Shown here: piece by piece, positions 52,785-62,700 of the stretch
How the letters are laid out: the number at the start of each line of letters is the position of its first letter
Numbering within the stretch: the stretch's first letter is position 1
DNA from: CAZEKB01 sp964512225
GTDB taxonomy: Bacteria; Myxococcota_A; UBA796; UBA9615
DNA: 64,000 nt
Direction: 5' to 3'
NCBI GenBank assembly: GCA_964512225.1
Contig: CAZEKB010000010.1
Location: 1 to 64,000, forward strand
Made by a program: the position numbers and the translations under genes
The notes under the pieces: generated by a model
What the model saw: only the letters and a program-made list of their open reading frames with translations
The model's database searches: none
What the model was told of the DNA's origin: nothing

Positions 52785-54236
52785 ATGTCTCTCCCCACCA
52801 CCCCCGGCAGCGAACTCGCGTTCCGCCCCGGCCTCGTTCTCGCCGAGACGGATCGGGGAGACGCGGTCGACACCACGGTCCGTACGGACGTGGCGGCCTT
52901 CGCTCGAGTCCGCTGGTCGCCGGAGGCGCTCGACCCCGACCAGGAGGGTGTCGACGCCCTCAGCGTCATCGACCTCCCCGGGTCGGCGGAGGCGGTCAAG
53001 CTGCCGTTTCAGCTCGTCCACCACGAGCTCGAGGACTGGGAAGAGGAGGTCTTCGAGGGCGAGTTCCGCACCCAGCGTCCCGCGCTGATCCGCAACTACT
53101 TCGCCAACGGCGGGGTCACCGCCCACCTCGTGGACGTCACCTTCTCGGTCCCCCCCTTCGATCCCTCGGGTCTGGACGACGACGAGGACCCGGAGCTGAT
53201 CGCCGAGCAGCGGCTCGAGGCGGCGTTCCTGCGGTTCTACACCTGGCTCTTCGACCGCCTCGACGACTACGGCGCCGGCTCGATCAGCCAGATCTGCCTG
53301 CCGGAGCTGTGGCTGCGCCAGGTCCACCTGCTGCCCACGGTCTGGGCGATGGCCGCGAACTTCGCGCGCAAGACCGGCAATCGCTTCATCGTCGCCGACT
53401 CCTGCCCCCCGTTCGGGATGCTCCAGGACGCCGAGCGCAAGCGCGCGCGGGCCGAAGGCTACGAGCTGAGCGCCGAGGAGCTGTCTCCGGCGTCGTTGGT
53501 CCCCTGGTACCGCGAGGAGAAGTGGGGCGACCGCGAGGACGTGCCCACCGAGGTCGGTCTCACGCTCGACGCCTTGGAGGAGACCCGGTCCGCGCTGCGA
53601 CGATCCCAGGTCACGCTGTCCTGCCTCGCCATCTACTGGCCGTGGGTGCGGACGCACCGGGGGCTCAACCTCCCGCCGTGCGGCGCCGTGTGCGGGATCT
53701 ACGCGCGGAGCGACGACGAGAACGCCCCCGTGGGCGTGATGAAGCCGCCCGCCAACGAGACGATCCGCGGGATCCAGGACGTGTCGATGCACATCGACGA
53801 GCAGCCTCGGAACCTGCTGCAGCGCAGCGGCATCAACCTCCTGCAGATCCGATCCGGCAAGGGGATCATCATCTGGGGCGCGCGGACCCTGAGCGAAGAG
53901 GACCTGTGGCGCTTCGTGAACGTCCGCCGCTTGATCGGCTACATCGGCAAGCAGCTCGAGATGGACAACCAGTGGGCCATCTTCGAGAACAACACCTTCT
54001 CGCTCCGCGAGCGGGTGGAGCGGGATACGAAGTACTTCCTGCACGACCTCTTCGAGCTCGGGGCGCTGCGGGGCGACACGCCGGAGGAGGCGTACATCGT
54101 CCGGTGCAACGACGAGAATAATCCCGAGGAGATCGTGGATGCGGGTATCTTGGTGGTGGACGTGTGGGTGAATCCCGTTCAGACGAACGAATTCGTCCAC
54201 CTCCAGCTCAAATACGGTGACGCCTCGGTGCAGTAA
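52785..54236 (+). CDS. Contractile sheath protein 2
   Basis: This second, 483-aa sheath-family protein has its own conserved C-terminal core (PPANETIRGIQDVSMHI, GINLLQIRSGKGIIIWGARTLS, VNVRRLIGYIGKQLEMDNQWAIFENN). The N-terminus starts differently from sheath 1 (FRPGLVLAETDRGDAVDTTVRTDVAAF). Afp/PVC clusters also carry several sheaths, one usually acting near the baseplate or cap. No clear ribosome site is visible; 22 nt separate it from the DUF6760-like ORF. Confidence 0.94.
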   Translation: MSLPTTPGSELAFRPGLVLAETDRGDAVDTTVRTDVAAFARVRWSPEALDPDQEGVDALSVIDLPGSAEAVKLPFQLVHHELEDWEEEVFEGEFRTQRPALIRNYFANGGVTAHLVDVTFSVPPFDPSGLDDDEDPELIAEQRLEAAFLRFYTWLFDRLDDYGAGSISQICLPELWLRQVHLLPTVWAMAANFARKTGNRFIVADSCPPFGMLQDAERKRARAEGYELSAEELSPASLVPWYREEKWGDREDVPTEVGLTLDALEETRSALRRSQVTLSCLAIYWPWVRTHRGLNLPPCGAVCGIYARSDDENAPVGVMKPPANETIRGIQDVSMHIDEQPRNLLQRSGINLLQIRSGKGIIIWGARTLSEEDLWRFVNVRRLIGYIGKQLEMDNQWAIFENNTFSLRERVERDTKYFLHDLFELGALRGDTPEEAYIVRCNDENNPEEIVDAGILVVDVWVNPVQTNEFVHLQLKYGDASVQ

Positions 54237-54254
54237 CGGAGAAAGGTACCGACG

Positions 54255-54728
54255 ATGGCCGACAACACGAACGTCAGCGACTACGGGGACGATCCGTTCG
54301 GCGCGTACAACTTCTGGGTGGAAGTTGACGGCATGGACGGAATCAAGGCCCGATTCAGCGAGGTCTCCGGACTCAAGGGAGACGTCGAGGAGTACGAGAT
54401 CAAGGAGGGCGGCCTCAACTACCGCACCCACCTGATCCCGGGCCGGACCAAGTGGGGCCCCATCACGCTCAAGAAGGGCCTCACCGGGGACGACGACCTC
54501 GAGAAGTGGTGGGCCGACATCGTCCAGAACAAGAAGGGCAAGCAGCGCAAGACCGTCAAGATCACGCTGCTCAAGCGGGACATGACGGCCGAGAAGAGCT
54601 GGAACATCCGGAACGCGTGGATCAAGTCGTGGCAGGGCACGACGGTCAACGCCAACGGGTCCGAAATGGCGATCGAGACTTTCGTCCTCAACCACGAGGG
54701 CGTGACCGAGTGGACCGGGGAGAGCTGA
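54255..54728 (+). CDS. Tube-family protein 4
   Basis: The 157-aa gp19-like protein (YNFWVEVDGMDGIKARFSEVSGL, YEIKEGGLNYRTHLIPGRTKWGPITLKKG) is followed by a Lys-rich loop and AIETFVLNHEGVTEW. Its position just before the LysM gene corresponds to Afp5/Pvc5, the tube layer that caps the baseplate hub. GGAGAAAGG lies upstream of the ATG. Confidence 0.92.
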   Translation: MADNTNVSDYGDDPFGAYNFWVEVDGMDGIKARFSEVSGLKGDVEEYEIKEGGLNYRTHLIPGRTKWGPITLKKGLTGDDDLEKWWADIVQNKKGKQRKTVKITLLKRDMTAEKSWNIRNAWIKSWQGTTVNANGSEMAIETFVLNHEGVTEWTGES

Positions 54729-54787
54729 GCTCCCCCCGGTCTCACGACAACCGAACCACCGCGTAGCACCGAGAAAAGGAGCCCGCG

Positions 54788-55435
54788 ATGTCCGAACTGG
54801 CAAAGGCCTACTTCGAGCAGGTCGAGAACAGCAAGAAGTTCGAAGTTCAGTTCAACCCGGAGAGCTACAGCATCTCCAAGGCGGCGGACTGGTCCCAGAA
54901 CAAGAGCGACCACGTGCTCGACAGCCCCCTTCTGGAATGGAAGGGCGGCAAGTCGATGAAGCTCGAGATGACGCTCATGTTCGACACGTACGAAGACGAG
55001 TCGGACGTGCGGAAGATCACCGCGCCCATCGAAGAGCTGACCATGGTCTACGACGAGACCCACGGTCCGCCGCACCTCTACTTCCACTGGGACGACTACA
55101 TCACCGTCCGCGGGTCGCACAAGGTGACCTGGGTGATGACCGCCTTCAATACGACCTACAAGATGTTCAGCGCGGCGGGCGTGCCGGTGCGCGCCGAGAT
55201 GAAGGTATCCCTCACCGAGATCGCGGACGAGGAGACCCAGAAGAGGCGCATCCGCCTGCAGTCCCCCGACCACGAGAAGGCGTACCGCGTCCAGCCCGGC
55301 GACACGCTGCAGGCGATCGCCAACGAGGCGTACGACGACCCCACGCTGTGGCGCCCCATCGCCGCGGCCAACAACATCGAGGACCCGCGCAGCCTCGAGC
55401 CGGGCCAGGTGCTTCGCGTTCCGCGGATTCGCTGA
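54788..55435 (+). CDS. LysM-containing baseplate/tube adaptor (Afp7/gp53-like)
   Basis: The 215-aa protein has an N-terminal CIS-tube-adaptor region (FEVQFNPESYSISKAADWSQNK, MTLMFDTYED) and a C-terminal LysM (about 168-213: YRVQPGDTLQAIANEAYDDPTLW...PRSLEPGQVLRVP). Proteins of this type join the tube to the hub in eCIS particles. AAGGAG precedes the ATG by 7 nt. The hub gene starts 3 nt after its stop. Confidence 0.93.
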   Translation: MSELAKAYFEQVENSKKFEVQFNPESYSISKAADWSQNKSDHVLDSPLLEWKGGKSMKLEMTLMFDTYEDESDVRKITAPIEELTMVYDETHGPPHLYFHWDDYITVRGSHKVTWVMTAFNTTYKMFSAAGVPVRAEMKVSLTEIADEETQKRRIRLQSPDHEKAYRVQPGDTLQAIANEAYDDPTLWRPIAAANNIEDPRSLEPGQVLRVPRIR

Positions 55436-55438
55436 GCC

Positions 55439-56485
55439 ATGGCAAAGGAACACAACTACGCGGCCTTCTCGGTCACCATCGGGGGCACGTCGCTGAACGT
55501 GGCCAACGACGGCATGGAGGTGGCGAAGATCCTCGTCGACCTCGAAGCCGACAAGATCGACATGGCGACGGTCAAGTTCAACGACGTCGCGCGCGGGGTG
55601 CTCGCCGAGGCGAAGTACAACGTGGGCGACCCGATGCAGATCGACCTCGGGTACTCCGACGGGGAGACGACGCTCTTCAAGGGGGAGGTGGTATGCCTCG
55701 AGCCCAACTGGCCGGAGGGGCAGCCCGCGGGCCTGACGGTGCGCGGCATGGACCGGGCGCATCGGCTCAAGCGGGGCAGCAAGATCCGGTTCTGGGAGAA
55801 CATGAAGGACAGCGACATCGTGAGCGCGATCGTGGGGGAGAACGGCCTCTCCGCGGAGTGCGATACCACGGATGTTCAGCACGTCTACATCCTCCAGAAC
55901 AACCTGTCGGACGCCGAGTTCCTCAAGTACCTGGCGCGTCGCAACCACTTCCACCTGCAGGTGGACGACAACAAGGTCAAGTTCATCAAGCCCGCGGTGG
56001 GCGGCGGCACGGAGGTCGCGCTCAAGTACAGCATCGAGCTGATGGACTGCCGCATGCGGCTCAACGCGATCGGCCAGGTGGACGAGGTCATCGTCCGCGG
56101 CTGGGACATCTTCCAGAAGAAGGAGATCGTGGGGAAGGCGAAGACGGGCGATCTATCCAAGGGCGGCGGCAAGAACATCGGCGCCGACCTCGCCAAGGAC
56201 GCGTTCGGGGCCGCGAAGGCCTACGTGACGACGTACCCGATCCCGGACCAGGGCGCGGCGGACAGCCTCGCCAAGGGGCTGCTCGGCGCCAAGGCGAACC
56301 AGTTCCTCACCGGGACCGGCCGCTGCCAGGGCAACCCCGACGTGAAGCCCGGCAACACCGTGGACCTGCAGGAGCTCGGCATCTTCAGCGGCAAGTACTA
56401 CGTCACGGCCGCCCGCCACCAGATCGGCCAGCGCGGCTACATCACGGACTTCGACTTCTGCTCGAACACCGACGGTAACGGGTAG
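55439..56485 (+). CDS. gp27/gpD-like baseplate hub protein
   Basis: The 348-aa protein matches phage late control D / VgrG hub domains: YAAFSVTIGGTSL, DLGYSDGETTLFKGEVVCLEPNWPEGQPAGLTVRGMDRAHRL, SDAEFLKYLARRNHFHLQVD and a C-terminal GRCQGNPDVKPGNTVDLQELG. It forms the trimeric hub on which the separate gp5-like spike sits. It is linked to the LysM gene by a 3-nt gap. The next genes (56577-59254) are unrelated to the injection machine. Confidence 0.93.
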   Translation: MAKEHNYAAFSVTIGGTSLNVANDGMEVAKILVDLEADKIDMATVKFNDVARGVLAEAKYNVGDPMQIDLGYSDGETTLFKGEVVCLEPNWPEGQPAGLTVRGMDRAHRLKRGSKIRFWENMKDSDIVSAIVGENGLSAECDTTDVQHVYILQNNLSDAEFLKYLARRNHFHLQVDDNKVKFIKPAVGGGTEVALKYSIELMDCRMRLNAIGQVDEVIVRGWDIFQKKEIVGKAKTGDLSKGGGKNIGADLAKDAFGAAKAYVTTYPIPDQGAADSLAKGLLGAKANQFLTGTGRCQGNPDVKPGNTVDLQELGIFSGKYYVTAARHQIGQRGYITDFDFCSNTDGNG

Positions 56486-56576
56486 CGGCGGCCGGGACCG
56501 CCTCGTCTCCTCCGGCACCTCGCCCCTCGCGATCGCCCTTCGCACTCGGCCTCGCGCGGCGTAGGCTGGACGGGCC

Positions 56577-58085
56577 ATGAGAGCGCTGCTCATCGCCGCC
56601 CTCCTCGTCGTCCCGTCGGGCGCGCTCGCCGCGGACTTTCCGGTCTGCCACACCCCCGCCCTCCTGCCGACCTTCGCGCCTGCGCCGGGGCCGCCGTCGT
56701 GGACCGCCGCCCGCGACAAGGACGCGCGCAACCCGCTGGGTGTGCCCAACCAGCGGCTCAGCGACAACTTCGCCGTCCGGTGGGGCAACGGCTGGAGCGC
56801 GCCCACTTCGCAGATCGACGACCTGGTCGACGCGCTCGAGGACGCCTGGGCCGTGATGATCGGCGACATGCAGCATCCGATGCCGTGGACCACCGACGGG
56901 ACGCTGATCAACGTCTACATCGGGGACAGCGGCAACGGCGCCCCCCCGAGCTACGGCGCGGGCGGGTACTTCACGCCGGACTCGCAGAACTACCCCACCC
57001 TCGTCATCGCCGCGGCCTCGATCCCCGCTCGCTCCCGCACCGTCGCGATCCACGAGCTGTACCACGCCGTGCAGTGGGGCCTCGGCACCTACACCTACGA
57101 CGACGCCGACGTGGGGGCCTGGTACTGGGAGGCGACGGCGAGCTGGATCCCGTCCATGGTGGACACGCAGTCCAGCGACCACGCCATCTTCCTCTTCGGC
57201 TTCGCCCTCGCGGCGTACCTCCCCCTCGACTCCTTCGACTACGCCGACTCCGGCGCCCTCGTGGAGTACCACCAGTACGGGGCCATGATCTTCCCGACCT
57301 TCCTCAGCGAGCAGGTGACCCCGTGGCAGGCGGTCCGCAACTCCTGGGTGGAGCCGGTCGGCGGCACCGGCGACCCGATCGAGGCCCTGCGCTACGAGCT
57401 CGCCGATCTCGGTGAGGACTTCGACGACGCCTTCGTCGACTTCGCCGCCCACAACGTCTTCTGGGACTACCGTCAGGGCGCCGCCTTCGAGTCGATCATC
57501 GACCTGTACCGCGACTACTACCCCGGCGAGGACGAGTACACCGAGATCGTGACCCGCGAGGGGGAGGGGAGCCCCCCGAGCTCGCGGAGGCCCGCCCGGT
57601 ACGGGACCAACACCCTGATCCTCGACCTCCCGTCGAACCGATCCTGGGAGCTGACCGTGGACGTGGACGGCCAGGGGGACCGGGGGAGCCCCGCGCGCTG
57701 GGGTACGACGCTCGTCACCGACGACGGCGACATCGAGTACGAGCGCTTCTACTTCGACGACGGCTTCGCGACCGTGCGGTTCTCCACCGACGGCGGGGAC
57801 GTCGCGCTGTCCGTCGCCGCGTGGTCCGAGCAGCGGCGCGCGGGCGAGCGCTTCGACTGGTCCTGGGACCTGCGCGAGGTCCAGGGCGGCGACGACGACG
57901 ACGCGGGCGACGACGACGACGTGGGCGACGACGACGACAGCGGCTCCGGCGGCCGCTCCGGCCGCGGCAACGCGCGCGGCCGAGGGTGCTCCTGCCGCAC
58001 CGCCCCCGCCGCGACCCCCGCCGCGCCGCTCGCGCTGCTCGCGATCCTCCCCATCGTCCGTCGTCGACGCGGGCGCGCCGCCTGA
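56577..58085 (+). CDS. Secreted HExxH metalloprotease-like protein with MYXO-CTERM tail
   Basis: The 502-aa protein has a Sec signal (cleavage near ALA-A at 19), a zinc-protease core HELYH (159-163) with a likely third ligand in WYWEATASW (Glu185), an Asp-rich linker (DDDDAGDDDDVGDDDD), then GRGCSCRT, a hydrophobic stretch and RRRRGR. The tail matches the MYXO-CTERM sorting signal of Myxococcota, where the protein is processed and held at the cell surface. It lies inside the injection-system cluster, but the signal peptide argues against it being particle cargo. Substrate unknown. Confidence 0.87.
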   Translation: MRALLIAALLVVPSGALAADFPVCHTPALLPTFAPAPGPPSWTAARDKDARNPLGVPNQRLSDNFAVRWGNGWSAPTSQIDDLVDALEDAWAVMIGDMQHPMPWTTDGTLINVYIGDSGNGAPPSYGAGGYFTPDSQNYPTLVIAAASIPARSRTVAIHELYHAVQWGLGTYTYDDADVGAWYWEATASWIPSMVDTQSSDHAIFLFGFALAAYLPLDSFDYADSGALVEYHQYGAMIFPTFLSEQVTPWQAVRNSWVEPVGGTGDPIEALRYELADLGEDFDDAFVDFAAHNVFWDYRQGAAFESIIDLYRDYYPGEDEYTEIVTREGEGSPPSSRRPARYGTNTLILDLPSNRSWELTVDVDGQGDRGSPARWGTTLVTDDGDIEYERFYFDDGFATVRFSTDGGDVALSVAAWSEQRRAGERFDWSWDLREVQGGDDDDAGDDDDVGDDDDSGSGGRSGRGNARGRGCSCRTAPAATPAAPLALLAILPIVRRRRGRAA

Positions 58086-59254
58086 GCCTCACCCGATCGA
58101 GGACCGTCGACGTCGCGTTCGCCCTGGCGATCGGGGCGGTCGCCGTGCTGCGCCTGCGGTACGCCCTCACCCTTCCGGACGAGACCGCCGACCTGTCCCG
58201 GCACATGGCCTACGGGGCGCGGATCTGGACGGACGGGCCCGGCGTCGCGGCCCTGCCGCTCGAGAAGCTCGCCGCCAACACCGCCCCCGCGCACATCGAT
58301 CTCCAGGACATGCCGCGCCACGCCACGTGGTTCATCGAGTGGTCCTGGCTCCCGTACAACTACCCGGCCATGGCGCTCGCGTTCTTCACGGCGCTCGCCG
58401 CCCTGTCCCCGACGCTGCTGGCGGGCAAGCTGGCCCTGACCCTCATCGAGGCCGCCAACGCCCTGCTGGCCTGGAAGATCACCGACTCTCGCTGGACCGG
58501 CCTGCTCGTCTGGGCGTCGGCCCCGTCGATCTGGTGGGTGTCCCGGGAGGGGCAGTTCGAGCCGCTGCAGAACCTGTTCGTCCTCGCCGCCCTGCTCGCG
58601 CTGCGCCGCGGCCGGACCGGGGCGGCCTGGACCCTGCTGCTGCTGGCCGTGCAGACCAAGGTCACGGCCGTCGTCCTCGTCCCCTGGTTCCTGCGCGAGC
58701 TCGTCCGGGACCCCACCCGCGCCCGCGCCGCCGCCGTCGGGGCGCTCGCCGGGCTCCTGCCCACGGCCCTCGCGTCCGCGGCCTACCCCGCCGTCGCCAA
58801 CGTGTTTCGCCACGCCGCCCCCCTCGCCGTGTCGCCCTGGGGCATTCCGGCCCTGGGCATGTCCCCGCCGCCGCCCACCTGGACCTCGCTCATGCACGTC
58901 CTGGCGCTCGCGGGCCTCGCCGCGGTCGTCGCCGTGCTCGTCGTCGGGGCCCGGCGCGCGACCGACCGGTGGGCCTACGTCGCCCCGGCCGCCTTCCTGG
59001 CCGCCCTGCTCGTCGCCGGGCAGGCCCAGCCCTGGTACGTCCTCCTGCTGCCGGCCTTCCTCGTCCCCGTCGCGGACGCTCGGGTTCGCAACGCCGCCAT
59101 CGCGGCGACGCTCCTCATGGATCCGTCGTCTTGGGCCCGCGTCTTCGGGGGCGATACGGGCGCCCGCGAGCAGTACCACCGGGTCCTCGGGTGGTTTCTG
59201 GAGGGGCCCTTCGAGGTCGATACCCCGCTGTGGCACTTGTGGAGCGCTCACTGA
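58082..59254 (+). CDS. GT-C-like multi-pass membrane protein
   Basis: About 390 aa with roughly ten hydrophobic helices and an acidic loop after helix 1 (LTLPDETADLSRHMAYG), resembling polyprenyl-phosphate-dependent GT-C transferases. The start is uncertain: CTG 58082 overlaps the protease stop (CTGA) and keeps the first helix; GTG 58145 would remove most of it. It is coupled to the protease gene and may modify that protein or another surface component. It is not a known injection-system part. Confidence 0.75.
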   Translation: MSLTRSRTVDVAFALAIGAVAVLRLRYALTLPDETADLSRHMAYGARIWTDGPGVAALPLEKLAANTAPAHIDLQDMPRHATWFIEWSWLPYNYPAMALAFFTALAALSPTLLAGKLALTLIEAANALLAWKITDSRWTGLLVWASAPSIWWVSREGQFEPLQNLFVLAALLALRRGRTGAAWTLLLLAVQTKVTAVVLVPWFLRELVRDPTRARAAAVGALAGLLPTALASAAYPAVANVFRHAAPLAVSPWGIPALGMSPPPPTWTSLMHVLALAGLAAVVAVLVVGARRATDRWAYVAPAAFLAALLVAGQAQPWYVLLLPAFLVPVADARVRNAAIAATLLMDPSSWARVFGGDTGAREQYHRVLGWFLEGPFEVDTPLWHLWSAH

Positions 59255-59378
59255 CCCCGCGGTCGGGTTGATCCCTCCCTCCCGATCGAGGAGAATCATC
59301 GTCCGGTTCGCTCGGAGGAGACGGACCGCCGGTCGTAGCTGAACGGTGGATGTGCGGCCGCCCGGCAAGGAGAATCTC

Positions 59379-59786
59379 GTGAGTCGCGAGTTCCTCGGCA
59401 GAGGGTGGCGCTTTCCCGTCGTTCCGCGTCAAGACGGGCAGGGCGTGGAGCTGTCTCAGTACGAGCTCAACATCGCCGAGTGCATTCACGTGGTCCTGAA
59501 CACGCAGCCCGGCGAGCGGCAGATGCTCCCCGAGTTCGGCTGTCCCCTCCAGGATCTCATCTTCGAGACCAACTCCGCCTCGACGCGTCACACGGCGGAG
59601 GGGATGGTGCGCACGGCCCTCGCTCGCTGGGAGCCGCGCATCGACGTGGACGACGTGATCGCCGAGTCCGCGCCGGAGGATCCGAACCGGATCCGCCTGC
59701 GCATCTCGTACCTCGTCCGGAAGTCGAACAACCACCAGAACATGGTCCACCTGCTCCAGCTGCAGGAGTTCATCGATGCCGATTGA
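59379..59786 (+). CDS. gp25-like baseplate protein (Afp9-like)
   Basis: With GTG 59379 (AAGGAG at 59367-59372, 6-nt spacing) the product is 135 aa; an upstream GTG at 59346 has no such site. The gp25 signature is clear: FPVVPRQDGQGVELSQYELNIAECIHVVLNTQPGERQMLPEFGCPLQDL and RVSYLV-like RLRISYLV. The protein nucleates sheath assembly at the baseplate wedge. Its end overlaps the J-like gene by 11 nt. The 124 nt upstream hold no gene. Confidence 0.94.
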   Translation: MSREFLGRGWRFPVVPRQDGQGVELSQYELNIAECIHVVLNTQPGERQMLPEFGCPLQDLIFETNSASTRHTAEGMVRTALARWEPRIDVDDVIAESAPEDPNRIRLRISYLVRKSNNHQNMVHLLQLQEFIDAD

Positions 59787-62700
59787 AGCGCCCAACCTCG
59801 ACGACCTGACGTACGCCGAGATCGTCGAACGCGCCAAGCAGCTGATCCCCGTCTACTGCCCGGAGTGGACGAACTTCAACGACGCCGATCCGGGCATGAC
59901 CCTCGTCCAGCTCTTCGCCTGGATGACGGAGATGACGATCTACCGGCTCAACCGCGTGCCGGACGCCACGTACATCCACTTCCTGAACTTCATCGGCGAG
60001 CGCCAGGGCCCCGCGCTGCCGGCCCGCACGCTCGTCAGCTTCCAGAAGCTCAACGACAAGACGCCCCCGGTGCGTCTGGACAAGATGGTCGAGGTCGCCA
60101 CCGAGCAGACCGAGGACGTGGACGACGTCCGCTTCCTGACCGTCCGCCAGGTCACCGTCATCAACCCCTGCCTCGAGCGGATCCTCGGCCTGCAGATCGC
60201 CCCCGGGCTCGGCGGCGAGAAGGACGTGCTCGCCATCGAGCGCATCGTCGATCAGGACCCGGATGCCCCGCCGGTCTACGAGTTCGGCGAGAAGGCGGGA
60301 GACTCCGCGGGCCTGCCCCTGCTCGAGCCCGACCCCGATCGGAACAACCTCAACGCGAACATCTACGAGCAGTTCCTCTACGTGGGCCACAACCTGCTCG
60401 AGCGGCTGCACACGGACGACGAGGTCACCCTGCACGTCGAGCTCAAGGGCAACGAGAGCGGCAAGCTCTTCGACCTGCAGCGATTCTTCAAGTGGCAGTA
60501 CCGCACCGCCCAGGAGTGGGTCCCCTGGCTCGACTCCCGAAACCTGCTCGCGTCGGGCCTGGAGAAGCAGTCGCCGATCGGCGACTGGGACCAGAAGACC
60601 GGGGACCTCGTCTCGGACGAGAACCGCAACCTGGCGCGCTACTGGGTCCGCGGCCACCTCGACTTCGAGTCCTACTACCTGGATCTGATCCGCGAGCACC
60701 CCAAGGGTCGCTTCAAGCCCCGCCGGGGCCGCAGTCACTCGATGGAGCTGTTCGTCTCCCGCTCGGGCGACCACACCCTCGAGTTCAAGTTCACCGAGCC
60801 CGTCCGCCCGGGCAACAAGGAAGCGTTCATCATCCGCTTCCCCCGACTCTCCCTGCGCGTCGCCCCCACGTACGTCCCGGGCATGCAGTGGTACTACTTC
60901 ACCGAGGACGGCCGCTGGTCGGCGCTGCCCGATCGCAACGTCACGCTGCGTGGGCTCGACACCTACATCAACGGCCCCATGCCCTCGGACGCCGCGCTCC
61001 CCGCGCGCTTCCAGGCCACGCGCAGCCGGGCCGTCGACATCGCGGCCCTCACGGACGAGGGCGAGCTCGTCATCTCCCTCGAGCGACTGATCCGCATCAA
61101 GCTGCTCAAGGGCCCGAACATCAACCGGCTCGAAGAGGTCTCGCTCGAGTCCCCGCCGGTGGAGCCGTTCAGCAACAGCGAGTTCAACATCAAGTCGGTC
61201 GAGAACTCGGCCATGTACATGGGCAGCGACGTGTTCGAGGACACCGTCGAGCGCGTGCTGTTCGAGTTCAGCTACTTCTTCAAGGGCTACAAGTACCCGC
61301 GCGCCGGCCAGTGGGGCCTCGAGGACGACCTCAAGCGCTACCGCTTCAAGCTCCAGTACCGAGCCAAGAACAAGTGGAAGCCCGTCAAGCTGAACGACGA
61401 CGAAGGCAACGCGTTCGAGGAGTTCTGCTTCTCGGACATGCAGCCGTCGTACAGCGAAGAGGACCAGTGCTTCAACGTGCGCATGAGCCTGCAGCCCGCG
61501 ACGCAGTTCAAGGGCATCACGGCGGTCAAGCTGCTCGGCGAGGAGACGTACTGGATCCGCCTCGTGCTCACGTACGCGGACCTCACCGACCAGGTCGAGG
61601 TGGACGTCGGCAAGACGGAGACGTCGAAGGCCACGAAGGACGGCAAGGGCAAGGCCCAGGAGAAGTCGAGCATCTTCGTGAACCGCGACCAGCACTACTT
61701 CCCGCAGTTCTTCGGGATCCGGGTGCAGCACCGCGGCGGCGGGCGCAAGAAGCGCGGTGAAGAGGGCGAGGACTGGTACCGCCACATCCTCCACGACTTC
61801 GAGGCGCTCGGCGTCAACGAGAACATCCCCAACCCGCGGTTCACGTCGATCCGCCCGCTCGTCTCGCGCTCGCTCACCAGCAAGAAGGAGATCCGGTTCC
61901 CCTGGATCGCCCCGGTGGAGACGCACAAGGACGGCCGATTCGTCTACATGGCGTTCGACCGGCCCCTGCCCCTGGGCGAGGAGGTGTCGATCTACTTCCG
62001 CATGACGGGCGAGCCCGTCCGCGGCGCCGAGCGCACCGGCACGTGGGAGTACCTGGCCGCGGGTCGGTGGCGCGAGATGCGCTACATCCCCACGTCCTTC
62101 GACTTCCGGGGCAGCGGCTTCGTGCGGCTGCAGATCCCGATCCTCGGCGGGGACATCGACCAGGAGGTCACCTGGATCCGGGTCAAGCTCCCGGACTACG
62201 TGCGGCGCGCCGACGGCACCATGGGGCCCGCCCGCTACCCGCGGCTCACCCACCTGCTGCTCAACGCGGCCGAGGTGGTCAACATCCAGAGGCGCACGCT
62301 CGAGAAGTTCAGCGCCTTCGGGATCCCCAACCAGACGATCCACCTCGTGCACCAGCCCGCCGTCATCCCCTACGACGACGTGCTCAACGTGCTGCCCGAG
62401 GACCTGCACAACCACGACTTCATCGACCTCGAGGTCGTCGCCGAGGGCGAGTCGGAGGGGTGGAAGCTCTCGCTGGACGACGATCTCCGCGACGCCGGGC
62501 GCCACGACTCGTCGTACTCGGTGGATCCGGTCCGGTCGGTCGTGCGCTTCGGCGACGGCGTGCACGGCGCCATCCCCAAGGCCGGGACCCACAACGTCGT
62601 CGTGAACCACTACTACACGACCGACGGGCTCGCCGGGAACGTGCCCGCGGGCAGCATCGCCGTGTGCCTGACCTACGGCAGCAAGGTCCTCGTGAACAAC

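Noticed and set aside
56577..58085. Metalloprotease as injected cargo of the particle
   Set aside because: It carries an N-terminal Sec signal and a C-terminal MYXO-CTERM tail, which point to surface sorting rather than loading into a cytoplasmic tube.
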